Shown: positions 1-8,314, counted from the first letter of the stretch. The stretch: 16,375 nt of DNA from an uncultured Collinsella sp. (GCA_900548935.1 URMR01000026.1:1-16375), one strand, 5' to 3'. A program made the numbers and translations. Notes: generated by a model from the letters alone, not told the origin.

Positions 1-494
1 GCAAACGTCGCGGCATTGCGGTCTTCGGCGTAAAAGCCCTTGCGGATTTTTACGGTCACGGGCACGTGCGCCGCGCCCACCGCTGCCTCAACGATCTTCT
101 CTGCCAGATCGGGCGTGCGCATAAGCGCCGAGCCCTCGCCCTTGGTGACGACCTTGCGAGCCGGGCAGGCCATGTTGATATCAATGAGCGACAGGCGATT
201 GCCCACACGCTCCTCAACGGCGGCGACGGCGCTCGCAAACTGATCGGGCTTGGAACCAAAGAGCTGTACGCAGATCTGCTGCTCCTCGTCGGCCGGTAGC
301 ACCAGGCGCCACGTCTTATTGCTGGCATAGGCAAGACCCGCCACGCTCACCATCTCGCTGTAGGCAAGATGGGCACCGCGGCGGCGGCACATGATGCGGT
401 AGGCGGGGTCGGTCACGCCAGCCATGGGAGCCATGAGGAACGGCTGCTCGGCATAGGCGCCCAGCAGCCGCGTACTGTATTCAGAAAGCGCCAT
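1..494 (-). CDS. dus: tRNA-dihydrouridine synthase, DusB-like (partial, C-terminus beyond window)
   Basis: This FMN enzyme reduces specific uridines in tRNA to dihydrouridine using NADPH. About 164 N-terminal residues are in the window and the rest runs off the left edge. The FMN-binding motif MAPMAGVTD is at residues 21-29. The catalytic loop DINMACPARKV is at about 105-115 with the presumed catalytic Cys110, followed by GEGSALM, typical of the DusB group. The loop normally reads NMGCP, so Gly is replaced by Ala here. The ATG start at 494 lies 4 bases after the lepA stop, so the two are almost certainly co-transcribed. No strong ribosome binding site is seen. Family assignment is confident; the exact Dus subtype is inferred from motifs. 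Confidence 0.9.
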   Translation of the reverse strand, partial: MALSEYSTRLLGAYAEQPFLMAPMAGVTDPAYRIMCRRRGAHLAYSEMVSVAGLAYASNKTWRLVLPADEEQQICVQLFGSKPDQFASAVAAVEERVGNRLSLIDINMACPARKVVTKGEGSALMRTPDLAEKIVEAAVGAAHVPVTVKIRKGFYAEDRNAATF

Positions 495-498
495 GGAC

Positions 499-2310
499 CT
501 ACTCGTCCACCTTGAGGATCGCCATAAAGGCCTCCTGCGGGACCTCGACCGAACCGATGGCCTTCATGCGCTTCTTGCCCTCTTTCTGCTTCTCGAGCAG
601 TTTGCGCTTACGCGAAATATCGCCGCCGTAGCACTTGGCCAAAACGTCCTTACGGCGCGCCTTGACGGTGGAGCGGGCGATAATCTTGTTGCCGATGGCA
701 CCCTGAATAGGCACCTCGAACAGCTGGCGCGGAATGATTTCCTTGAGCTTGTCGCACAGGCCGCGGGCCAAGCCATAGGCCTTGTCCTTGTGCACGATAA
801 ACGAAAGCGCGTCAACCTCATCGCCCGAAAGCAGGATATCGAGCTTGACGAGCTCGGAGGGACGATACTCGTTGAACTCATAGTCGAGCGAGGCATAGCC
901 CTTGGTACGGCTCTTGAGCTGGTCAAAGAAGTCCAAGATGAGCTCGGCAAGCGGCATATCAAAGCGCATCTCGACCGATTTGCTCGTGAGATGGATCATG
1001 TCGGTCGTAATGCCGCGGTGCTCGATAGCGAGCTGCATGACGGCACCCGTATACTCGGGCGGGCAGATAATCTTGGCCTTGAGGTAGGGCTCCTCGATGC
1101 GCTCGATGCGCGTAGCCTCGGGCAGATCCTGCGGGCTGCGGACATCGATCATCTCACCGTCGGTCTTGTAGACGTGATAGTCCACCGAAGGGCTCGTGGC
1201 AATCAGATCCAGATTGAACTCGCGCTCCAGGCGCTCCTTGACGACCTCCATATGCAGCAGGCCTAAGAAGCCAACGCGGAAACCAAAGCCGAGCGCCACC
1301 GAGGTCTCGGGCTCCCACACCAACGACGGGTCGTTGACATGCAGTTTGTCGAGCGCGTCGCGCAGGTTTTCGTAATCCTTGTTGTCGATCGGGAACAGGC
1401 CCGTGTAGACCATGGGCTTGGCCTCGCGGTAGCCGGGAAGCGGCTCGGGGCAGGGATTCGACGCCCACGTAAGGGTATCGCCCACGCGAACGGCCTCGGG
1501 GTCCTTCAGGCCTGTGACCACGTAGCCCACCTCGCCGACCGTCAACGCATCAACCGGGGTCTCGGCAGGACGCTTGACGCCCACGCCGTCGACCAAAAAG
1601 TCACCCTTGGCCTGCATCATAAGCAGGGTATCGCCCTTTTTGATGGAGCCGTCAAAGACGCGGACCGTGGCAACGACGCCGCGGTACTCATCAAAATACG
1701 AATCCAAGATGAGCGCCTTAAGCGACGCATTCGCATCGCCCTTGGGCGGAGAGATCAAAAAGACGATGGACTCAAGCAGATCGTGGATGCCCTCGCCGGT
1801 CTTGCCCGATACGCATACGGCATCGTCGGCAGGAATCGCCAGGTCATCCTCGATCTCGGTCTTAACCTCGTCGGGATGGGCCGAGGGCAGGTCGATCTTA
1901 TTGATGGCGGGCACGATATCCAGATTAGCGTTCATGGCGAGCGTCGCGTTGGAGACGGTCTGCGCCTCGACGCCCTGCGTGGCGTCGACGACGAGCACCG
2001 CGCCCTCACAGGCGGCCAGCGAGCGCGAGACCTCATAGGTAAAGTCCACGTGGCCCGGCGTATCGATCAGGTTGAACTGATACGTCTCGCCATCGTCGGC
2101 ATCATAGGACACGCGAACGGCATTGGACTTGATTGTGATGCCGCGCTCGCGCTCGATATCCATGGTGTCGAGCAGCTGAGACTCCATGTCGCGCTCGTCG
2201 ACGGTATGGGTGAGCTCGAGGATGCGGTCACTGATCGTGGACTTGCCATGGTCGATATGCGCAACGATCGAGAAGTTACGGATGTGGGAAATGTCAATTG
2301 AAGTATTCAT
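499..2310 (-). CDS. lepA: Elongation factor 4 (LepA), ribosome-associated GTPase
   Basis: LepA is a translational GTPase that binds ribosomes, implicated in back-translocation and in 30S assembly. The 603-residue protein has all G motifs: G1 AHIDHGKST (17-25), RGITIKS (56-62), DTPGH (83-87) and NKID (137-140). The C-terminus has the LepA-specific basic tail GGDISRKRKLLEKQKEGKK. Length is normal for the family (about 600). The frame is open upstream to an ATG at 2370, but that start lies inside the rpsT terminator hairpin, so the ATG at 2310 (MNTSIDISHIRN) is chosen. Its ribosome binding site is weak. dus follows after 4 bases. Only 25 bases separate the terminator U-tract from the start, so lepA depends on read-through or on a promoter overlapping the terminator. 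Confidence 0.96.
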   Translation of the reverse strand: MNTSIDISHIRNFSIVAHIDHGKSTISDRILELTHTVDERDMESQLLDTMDIERERGITIKSNAVRVSYDADDGETYQFNLIDTPGHVDFTYEVSRSLAACEGAVLVVDATQGVEAQTVSNATLAMNANLDIVPAINKIDLPSAHPDEVKTEIEDDLAIPADDAVCVSGKTGEGIHDLLESIVFLISPPKGDANASLKALILDSYFDEYRGVVATVRVFDGSIKKGDTLLMMQAKGDFLVDGVGVKRPAETPVDALTVGEVGYVVTGLKDPEAVRVGDTLTWASNPCPEPLPGYREAKPMVYTGLFPIDNKDYENLRDALDKLHVNDPSLVWEPETSVALGFGFRVGFLGLLHMEVVKERLEREFNLDLIATSPSVDYHVYKTDGEMIDVRSPQDLPEATRIERIEEPYLKAKIICPPEYTGAVMQLAIEHRGITTDMIHLTSKSVEMRFDMPLAELILDFFDQLKSRTKGYASLDYEFNEYRPSELVKLDILLSGDEVDALSFIVHKDKAYGLARGLCDKLKEIIPRQLFEVPIQGAIGNKIIARSTVKARRKDVLAKCYGGDISRKRKLLEKQKEGKKRMKAIGSVEVPQEAFMAILKVDE

Positions 2311-2335
2311 GCGGACTATCTTACCCGAGCGGTAC

Positions 2336-2372
2336 AAAAAATGGAGCCTGTTCCATAAAACAGGCTCCATTT
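2336..2372 (-). terminator. Intrinsic terminator after rpsT
   Basis: A perfect 14-bp inverted repeat (arms 2339-2352 and 2359-2372, 6-base loop) reads on the minus strand as a GC-containing stem followed by a run of six T. It lies 34 bases after the rpsT stop and should end most rpsT transcripts before lepA. Confidence 0.92.
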
Positions 2373-2406
2373 ATGCGCGTAATCTGTGTGGTGTGAAATT
2401 TACAAC

Positions 2407-2673
2407 TTAGGCGTTGATGCTGTTCACGAGCTTGGCAAGACCGGACATGCGGTTGGAAGCCTGGTTCTTGTGAATGACATGCTTAGCGGCAGCCATGTCG
2501 AGACGCTTGGTGACGGTCTTGAGGGCAGCCTGGGCCTTCTCGGCGTCGCCCTCGGCGACGGCGGACTGGACGTGCTTGGTCAGCGTCTTGAGCTCGGACT
2601 TGACAGCCTTGTTACGCATGCGAGCTGCCTCATTGGTGCGGATACGCTTCTTCTGAGACTTGATGTTTGCCAC
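2407..2673 (-). CDS. rpsT: 30S ribosomal protein S20
   Basis: S20 is a small basic protein that binds 16S rRNA early in 30S assembly. The 88-residue sequence starts (M)ANIKSQKKRIRTNEAARMR, the standard N-terminus of the family, and length is normal (about 85-90). The start is a GTG at 2673 with AAAGGA about 10 bases upstream. An in-frame ATG at 2742 would add 23 residues unlike any S20 and would sit at the likely transcription start, so it is rejected. The gene is a single transcription unit between its own promoter (2749-2757) and a strong terminator (2336-2372). S20 synthesis is autoregulated in some bacteria; the structured leader here (2701-2737) may serve that, but this is inference. Confidence 0.96.
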   Translation of the reverse strand: MANIKSQKKRIRTNEAARMRNKAVKSELKTLTKHVQSAVAEGDAEKAQAALKTVTKRLDMAAAKHVIHKNQASNRMSGLAKLVNSINA

Positions 2674-2700
2674 TTCTGGAGTTCCTTTCGAGTTCCTTGC

Positions 2701-2737
2701 AAAAAATGTATGACACCTCTGAGACACGGTGAGGTCA
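2701..2737 (-). promoter_or_regulatory. Structured rpsT leader, attenuator-like hairpin
   Basis: On the minus strand, GAGGTGTCA pairs with the upstream TGACCTC as a 7-bp stem with a 2-base bulge and an 11-base loop. A run of six T follows 4 bases later. This sits in the roughly 70-base 5' leader of rpsT, between promoter and ribosome binding site. It resembles a weak intrinsic terminator, so it could be an attenuator or a protein-binding leader. The stem is short and the call is tentative. Confidence 0.35.
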
Positions 2738-2748
2738 TGCAAGCGCCT

Positions 2749-2757
2749 ACTATAGCA
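2749..2757 (-). promoter_or_regulatory. rpsT promoter, extended -10
   Basis: On the minus strand TGC TATAGT is an extended -10 hexamer (TGn followed by a good -10), placing transcription start near 2742. No good -35 exists at 16-18 bases; the nearest TTGACA is too far upstream. The same ten bases GTGCTATAGT precede rpmB. Confidence 0.6.
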
Positions 2758-2806
2758 CGCTCCCCCTCAAAGGGATAGAACGAATTTGTCAAATAGGCAG
2801 GTATCA

Positions 2807-3769
2807 TCACAATTTTCTCAAGATGTTCGTAATCCAGAGCAAAAGCGCGGTCTCAGAATCGGCCGAGCCCTTCAGCGCGAGCTCCACATCGACCGCGCCC
2901 TCGAGCGCACCGACAAGCTCCGCCATAGAAAAACGCCGCGCCCAGGTCAGGTGATTCTTAACCTGCCAGGCCTGAAGCTTGAGCGTCGCGGCGAGCTCGC
3001 GACCCTGTCCACGCGCATCGAGCGCCTTGGCGACAATAAGTTCGCGGATGCGTCCGCACAGCAGCGTGTAGGTCCACACATAGCTCTTGGCGGGCAGTAG
3101 ATTGAAAAGCTCAAGCGAGCGGCGCATGTCACGGGCTGAGACCGCATTGAGAAAGTCCCAAGGCTGAACTTCGGCCGTGCGCACGATCCAGCGCTCCACA
3201 TCGGCAAGCTCAATTTGCGGCGCCTCGACCATCTGGGCAAGCTTGGCCAAGTCGTTATCGAGCATGCGGGTGTTCTCGCCCGAGCGCGAAACGAGCTCCT
3301 CGGCGGCCGCCGTCGAAATGGACTTTCCGTGCTGCGTCGCCATCTGCTGCACGCGGCGTGGGAGCTCCCAGCGCTTAGTGCCCGAACAGTCGATCACGGC
3401 CTTCTTGTCAATCTTGGCGATCGCCTTGTACAGGCGTGTGTTCTTGGCGAGTGAATCGGCTATGACGAGACAGACCGTCGTGGGGCTGGGACTCGCCAGA
3501 TACTCAACAAGCGGCTCGGAGATCGCTTTGGCGAGTTTTGAGCAGCCGTCAAGGATTACCAGGCGAAACTCACTGCCCATAGGAAAAGTGTTGAGCGATC
3601 CGATAATCGACTCGATATCAGGGTCCTTGGTCATATCGCGCTCGTCGAGGTTGAACTCGACCATGCCCGTCTTTTCCAGACGCGCCTTCATACGCGAGAC
3701 AGCGTGGTCGCGTTTGACTCCGTCGGTACCGACGATCAGATATGCCGGCAACAGACCGGTTTCGGACAT
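2807..3769 (-). CDS. holA: DNA polymerase III subunit delta
   Basis: HolA is the clamp-loader subunit that opens the beta clamp on DNA. The 320-residue protein has the divergent three-domain layout of the family. The N-terminal AAA-like part (about 8-140) contains PAYLIVGTDGVKRDHAV and the stretch TTVCLVIADSLAKNTRLYKAI. It is followed by WELPRRVQQMA, the middle lid domain (SGENTRMLDNDLAKL), and a C-terminal helical collar ending in ALLLWITNILRKL. The ATG at 3769 has an excellent GGAGGGGAG site; the in-frame ATG at 3811 has none and overlaps a -10-like sequence. holA directly after comEC is a common arrangement. Delta is poorly conserved, so the call rests on the overall pattern plus this neighbourhood. 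Confidence 0.9.
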   Translation of the reverse strand: MSETGLLPAYLIVGTDGVKRDHAVSRMKARLEKTGMVEFNLDERDMTKDPDIESIIGSLNTFPMGSEFRLVILDGCSKLAKAISEPLVEYLASPSPTTVCLVIADSLAKNTRLYKAIAKIDKKAVIDCSGTKRWELPRRVQQMATQHGKSISTAAAEELVSRSGENTRMLDNDLAKLAQMVEAPQIELADVERWIVRTAEVQPWDFLNAVSARDMRRSLELFNLLPAKSYVWTYTLLCGRIRELIVAKALDARGQGRELAATLKLQAWQVKNHLTWARRFSMAELVGALEGAVDVELALKGSADSETALLLWITNILRKL

Positions 3770-3809
3770 CGCGCTCCCCTCCCGCGGGCTCTCGTGTTCG
3801 TACCGTGCC

Positions 3810-3839
3810 ATTCTAGCCCACGGGTTGATCCCGCGCCAA
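3810..3839 (-). promoter_or_regulatory. Candidate holA promoter
   Basis: In the 78-base comEC-holA gap the minus strand reads TTGGCG, 18 bases, TAGAAT. Transcription would begin near 3803, about 35 bases before the holA ATG at 3769. The -10 is good and the -35 moderate. Confidence 0.45.
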
Positions 3840-3847
3840 CGGCAGCA

Positions 3848-6151
3848 TCACGGTCGCTGACATCGCATGGCAAAACCGGTTGCAGTCGGCGAGACAGTGA
3901 TGTCTCCCTGTTCGATGGTGCATGCGAACGCGCCGCCCGCATCGCGAACGGCATCGGTGCAGGCATCGGATGGATGACCGTAGCGGTTGCCCTCGCCCGC
4001 ACTCGCGATAGAGAGCTCGGGCTTAAGCGTGCCCAGCAGGTCTAAGTCGACAGAAACCTTTGAGCCGTGATGTCCCAACTTGAGCACATCGATATCACCC
4101 ACCTCCTGTACAAACTCGCGTTCCTGATCGAGCTCGGCATCACCGGTGAGCAGCAAGCGGAGACTCTGGCCTCCTTGGGCAAAACTGAGCAGCAAGACAA
4201 GCGAGTCTTCATTGCCCTCACCATCCACCGTGTCAAACGGCCACATCACACGAGCCTGAAATGCGCCGATATCAACCGTGTCTGCACGGGCCACCTGCCG
4301 ATACGTTACGGCGGAGCGATTCAGGACCTCAGCAGGAGCGCCGTCCAGCGCATCGGCCGCGACCGCAATGGTTCCAACCGAAAACCGATCGAGCACATCG
4401 GGAAGACCACCCCAATGGTCTTCGTCCCAATGCGTCACGAAGACGGCGTCGATATGGTGAACGTTATTGCGAACCAACGCCGACACCACGCGCTCATCGA
4501 GTCCACAGTCCACGAGTGCCACGGTCCCACCCTGGCGGATAAGAATCGCATCGGCCTGACCAACATCGAGGACCGTCACCGAAGGCGGCGCACATCGATC
4601 CCAATAGACATACGGAACACCCGCTGCAAGAATCAAACACAGCAGCCCCACTGCCATGCTCCGTGCGCGGGGGCGTGGCCACCAGACCAAGACGACCGCC
4701 AGCGCAAACGGCACTACGTATACCAAGGGCGTATCGGGCGGCACGCTTACGGATGCGCCCGGAACGGCAGCAAAGAGCTGCTCAAAGAACAGGGCGCAGC
4801 GAGCGACAATCATGGGCCCCACGAGCGCCCCGTGACGCAACAGCGGCACAAGCGAGCAGGGCACCAGCACAACCGATATAGCAAGCAGTACGCTTATCAC
4901 CGGACCGATCACGGCATTTGCAAGCGGGGCAATGAGCGAAAACGTCCCGAATGCGGGAATGGTTACGGGAAGTGTCGCGAGTTTTGAGCACATCGTGACG
5001 GACAAAATACCGGCAACCCCCGATGGCACGCTCAGCTCGCACAAGGCGTAGGTAGCGTAGGGGCAAAAACAAAGGATGGCAAAAACACTGGCGCACGATA
5101 GTTGAAAACCCATCTCGAACAATACCGTCGGGCGCAGCAACACAAAGATTGCCATGGTGACAAACAGAGCCGAGAGGCCATGCCGACGACGTCCGGCGCC
5201 GTTGGCGACAAGCGTCGCCGCCACCATAGAGCACGCGCGCACGGCCGAGGGCGAAGCGCCAGTAAAAACGGCATAGGCAGCGAGGCCCAGTACCAACAGC
5301 CCCCGCTGAAGCCCACGAGAGAGGCGCGTCTTTTGCAGAGCGTTCTCAATCACAAACCCGACGATGGCAAGATGGCTGCCCGAAACGGCGATAAGATGTG
5401 CGGTGCCCGTTACCGAAAACCAATCGCCCGCCGACAGGGCACGCAGCTCGGCCGAGCGTCCGCAGACAACGCCGGCAATGAGCGAGCGCGCCGGATTGGT
5501 CGCGGGCGCGATAACGGCAAGGAGCTCGTTTCGAAGCCAAAGCAACGGCCCCGGAGAGCCCTCGTCGACCGATACCAACCGGACGACGTTAACCTTTCGA
5601 AGCTCGCCCCGAAGCACGCGTGAGCGCCCATACGCATCATTCTCAAAGCGCGAAATTCGCCCGATAGCACGTACATGCGAACCGGCACCGAGCTCTCGAT
5701 CACACGACAGCCGTACCTGACCCAAACGCTTTTCGCCCGCATACGCATCACAGGTATAGGAGTACACACCGTCATTGATGGACGGATCGCCCTGTACATA
5801 AAATTCGAAACTGCTCGCAGCTCGATTATCTAGTGCCCTCGATGCGCGCAGCGCCCCTATCGCCCAAGCCGTGGACACGGCAGCTCCCGCCACGAGGCCG
5901 AGAGCCGCGGCATATAGCCATCGCCTCCACCGCACAAGACGCATACAGGACCGAGCTAATAAGATGAACGCCGCAGCCACAACGGGAATGGCCATAAGCA
6001 CTGTGACGGGCGCCGCCCGCTCTTCCAGCAGCACATCGACTGCCACGTTAAGTACCAAGCCACAGCTCGCACACAAGCCGACACAAAGGGCCATGGTCCA
6101 CGGCATCAAAGGCCGCGGTGGCATCACATGCTCGCGCTCGGTCGCACTCAT
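3848..6151 (-). CDS. comEC: ComEC/Rec2 DNA-uptake channel protein with metallo-beta-lactamase domain
   Basis: ComEC is the inner-membrane channel for single-stranded DNA in natural transformation. The 767-residue protein shows N-terminal membrane segments (about 18-100), a soluble DUF4131/OB-type domain (about 110-200), then the Competence membrane domain (about 220-500). That domain contains GTAHLIAVSGSHLAIVGF and GASPSAVRACSM. A C-terminal metallo-beta-lactamase domain (about 523-767) has VLDVGQAD, the metal site HWDEDH at 574-579 (HxDxDH), TGD near 669-671 and GHHGS at 693-697. All key residues of the putative nuclease are present and length is typical. The start chosen is the ATG at 6151, which overlaps the comEA stop as ATGA, implying translational coupling; an ATG at 6163 is the alternative. 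Confidence 0.95.
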   Translation of the reverse strand: MSATEREHVMPPRPLMPWTMALCVGLCASCGLVLNVAVDVLLEERAAPVTVLMAIPVVAAAFILLARSCMRLVRWRRWLYAAALGLVAGAAVSTAWAIGALRASRALDNRAASSFEFYVQGDPSINDGVYSYTCDAYAGEKRLGQVRLSCDRELGAGSHVRAIGRISRFENDAYGRSRVLRGELRKVNVVRLVSVDEGSPGPLLWLRNELLAVIAPATNPARSLIAGVVCGRSAELRALSAGDWFSVTGTAHLIAVSGSHLAIVGFVIENALQKTRLSRGLQRGLLVLGLAAYAVFTGASPSAVRACSMVAATLVANGAGRRRHGLSALFVTMAIFVLLRPTVLFEMGFQLSCASVFAILCFCPYATYALCELSVPSGVAGILSVTMCSKLATLPVTIPAFGTFSLIAPLANAVIGPVISVLLAISVVLVPCSLVPLLRHGALVGPMIVARCALFFEQLFAAVPGASVSVPPDTPLVYVVPFALAVVLVWWPRPRARSMAVGLLCLILAAGVPYVYWDRCAPPSVTVLDVGQADAILIRQGGTVALVDCGLDERVVSALVRNNVHHIDAVFVTHWDEDHWGGLPDVLDRFSVGTIAVAADALDGAPAEVLNRSAVTYRQVARADTVDIGAFQARVMWPFDTVDGEGNEDSLVLLLSFAQGGQSLRLLLTGDAELDQEREFVQEVGDIDVLKLGHHGSKVSVDLDLLGTLKPELSIASAGEGNRYGHPSDACTDAVRDAGGAFACTIEQGDITVSPTATGFAMRCQRP

Positions 6152-6855
6152 ACGCAGATGCAATCTTTAATTTTGGCGAGCTTCTTCTCACCGATCCCCG
6201 ATACGCGCATAAGGTCATCGACCGAGGCAAAGGCCCCGTTTTGCGTCCGCTCGTCGATAATCGACTGGGCCATAGAAGGCCCGATGCCCGAAAGCGTCTG
6301 CAGCTCCGCCGCACTTGCCGTATTGATGTTCACAAGTCCCGACGAAGACCCCGCACCAGAAGCCACGGCGGCGCTGTCGGCACCGCCGACCGCTGCAGCC
6401 GCCTGTTGCTCCCCTACCGTCGGCACATAGATCTTTTGACCATCTGTAATCTTGGACGCACGATTAAGCCCTGTCACATCCGCCTCGGCCGTAAGCCCTC
6501 CGGCGGAATCGATCGCCTCGGACACCCGTGCTCCGTCTTTGAGCCGGTACACGCCAGGCCTCACAACGGCGCCATCCACATCGACGTACACCTCGGCAGC
6601 AGAGGAGCTCTTGGCAGACGACTCATCGGCATCATCAGGTGACGCGTCCCCGTCCCCGCGCACATCCGAGGCGCCTGCCTCATCACTACGCTCAAACGAC
6701 ACGCCGCTGGAGCGGCTATTAAAACTTGCCATCGCCAAGCCGCTCGCGGCAGCAATGACAACCAGAATCGCCACGACCACCGCCTTATGGCCGAGCAGCT
6801 TTTCTGCCCAGCGGTCCATCCGTTTAACCCGTTCGTGTTGCTCGCGCTGCGCCAT
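6148..6855 (-). CDS. comEA: ComEA competence protein, membrane-anchored DNA receptor
   Basis: ComEA binds double-stranded DNA outside the cytoplasmic membrane and passes it to ComEC. The 235-residue protein has a short charged cytoplasmic N-terminus and one membrane segment at about 24-43. A Ser/Asp/Ala-rich linker (45-87) and an SLBB domain (about 88-145, VYVDVDGAVVRPGVY) follow. The C-terminal helix-hairpin-helix DNA-binding domain (174-235) has LVNINTASAAELQTLSGIG and SGIGEKKLAKI. The ATG at 6855 has GGGAGGTG at good spacing; an in-frame ATG at 6918 lacks one and would add an unlikely cysteine-rich extension. The comEC start overlaps its stop. No convincing promoter was recognised in the 214 bases upstream. 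Confidence 0.95.
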   Translation of the reverse strand: MAQREQHERVKRMDRWAEKLLGHKAVVVAILVVIAAASGLAMASFNSRSSGVSFERSDEAGASDVRGDGDASPDDADESSAKSSSAAEVYVDVDGAVVRPGVYRLKDGARVSEAIDSAGGLTAEADVTGLNRASKITDGQKIYVPTVGEQQAAAAVGGADSAAVASGAGSSSGLVNINTASAAELQTLSGIGPSMAQSIIDERTQNGAFASVDDLMRVSGIGEKKLAKIKDCICV

Positions 6856-7025
6856 AGCAAACACCTCCCAACACCATCGTGTCAGGAAACGAGCGCTGCA
6901 GCCTCCACATGCCCACACCGGTTATCGCGGTCAAACCAAAAGCTGACCAAAACCTTGCGGAAAAGTGTCCATTTATTCAGGCACACGTCGACAAATGAAC
7001 CGTTTATCGCCTAATGCCCAGATAG

Positions 7026-7059
7026 AAAAAGACCGACGATGCAAAATCACCGCCGGTCT
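7026..7059 (-). terminator. Intrinsic terminator of the mihF-gmk-rpoZ-thiI operon
   Basis: Arms at 7051-7059 and 7030-7038 form a 9-bp minus-strand stem (AGACCGGCG with CGTCGGTCT, one G-U pair) and end in a T-run. It begins 10 bases after the thiI stop. The rest of the 6856-7069 gap holds only the comEA ribosome binding site and no gene that I can see. Confidence 0.85.
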
Positions 7060-7069
7060 ATACACAACA

Positions 7070-8314
7070 TTATTCGTGATCTTGGTAAATCTCACGTGGA
7101 GCGAGCTCGGAATGCTTGCGTTTTAAGGTCTTAGGGGCCTTATACGTGTTGCTCTCGAAGTCGATGTACTCAGTCTGTTTGAGCAAACGCTCAATCATCT
7201 CCTCGTGATCGAACAGCTCCCACGCCTCATGCACGGCATCGAGTTTAGCGTGCGTCTCGGGACGGCGCGGCATAAACAGCGTGCAGCAGTCGGGAGCGGC
7301 CTCAGTCGAGATATCGAACGTACCGATCTCCTCAGCGCGTGCGATGATCTCCTGCTTGTCCGAACCGATCAACGGACGGAACACGGGGATCTTCACAGCC
7401 TCGTTGACGGCCATAATGTTCTCGAGCGTCTGGGAAGCAACCTGACCGAGCGATTCACCGGTCACGATAGCCTTGGCGCCCTCGATATGCGCAATGCGCT
7501 CGGCAACCGAATACATAATGCGACGGTACATGATCACGCGCAGGTTGCTGGGGCAGGTCACCGAGATCTCACGCTGACAATCGCCAAACGGCACCACGTA
7601 CAGACGGCCAATCTGGACACCCGGCTCAAGCGCACGGATGATGTCCTGCACCAGATACTCACTCGTATCGGGCGTCTGCGGACGACCGGAGAAATGTACC
7701 GGCACGCACACCGCGCCGCGACGCGCGAGCATCCAGGTCGCCACCGGCGAATCGATACCCGAGGAAAGCAGCGTCACAACCTTGCCGGCAGACCCCACCG
7801 GAAGACCACCCACGCCGCGCTCGGAGCGTGCGTACACGTAAACGCTACCCTGAACCACCAGTACGTGCACCATCGCGTCGGGGTCGTGCATCTGGACCTT
7901 TTTATCGGGAAACGCCTCGCACAGTACCTCGCCAACCTGTCGATTGATATCAATCGAGGTGAGCTCGAAGTCGGTGTTCGAGCGCTTGGCATGCACCTTA
8001 AACGACTCGAAGGGACCAAATTCGCGCAGCGCCTTCACGGCGGCGGCGCAGTATTCCTGCGGGTCGCGGTTCGTGTGATATGCCAGGGACACGCGGGCAA
8101 CGCCGGGGACGGTGCGAATGACGCGCGCCGCCTCGTCGGCCTGATGCTCGTTAAAGGTCACGAGGATATAACCGGAAATTCGAGACACGGCATTCACGGA
8201 AAAGGCGGCCAAGGCCGCCTTGATGTTATCCATGAGGATATGCTCAAAATGTGCGCGGTTCTTGCCCTTCAGTCCAACCTCGTGATAGTGGACCAGGCAG
8301 ACGCGAGCTGCCAT
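7070..8314 (-). CDS. thiI: tRNA 4-thiouridine synthetase / ThiI, form without rhodanese domain
   Basis: ThiI adenylates uridine 8 of tRNA for sulfur transfer, giving 4-thiouridine, and in some bacteria also supplies sulfur for thiamine thiazole. The 414-residue protein has an N-terminal ferredoxin-like region (HYHEVGLKGKNR), a THUMP domain (about 60-165), then the PP-loop ATPase domain. Its nucleotide motif reads LLSSGIDSPVATWM where the family usually has SGG-DS. The conserved CCTLFMPRRPETH follows near 345-360. It stops at the length of the Bacillus-type enzyme, without the C-terminal rhodanese domain of E. coli ThiI, so a separate cysteine desulfurase must deliver sulfur. The ATG directly abuts the rpoZ stop (TAAATG) without a strong ribosome binding site. 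Confidence 0.93.
   Translation of the reverse strand: MAARVCLVHYHEVGLKGKNRAHFEHILMDNIKAALAAFSVNAVSRISGYILVTFNEHQADEAARVIRTVPGVARVSLAYHTNRDPQEYCAAAVKALREFGPFESFKVHAKRSNTDFELTSIDINRQVGEVLCEAFPDKKVQMHDPDAMVHVLVVQGSVYVYARSERGVGGLPVGSAGKVVTLLSSGIDSPVATWMLARRGAVCVPVHFSGRPQTPDTSEYLVQDIIRALEPGVQIGRLYVVPFGDCQREISVTCPSNLRVIMYRRIMYSVAERIAHIEGAKAIVTGESLGQVASQTLENIMAVNEAVKIPVFRPLIGSDKQEIIARAEEIGTFDISTEAAPDCCTLFMPRRPETHAKLDAVHEAWELFDHEEMIERLLKQTEYIDFESNTYKAPKTLKRKHSELAPREIYQDHE

Noticed and set aside
1339..2301. 320-codon open frame on the plus strand opposite lepA
   Set aside because: Shadow of lepA with no independent evidence of coding.
2311..2370. Upstream ATG for lepA
   Set aside because: It lies inside the rpsT terminator and adds 20 residues not seen in the LepA family.
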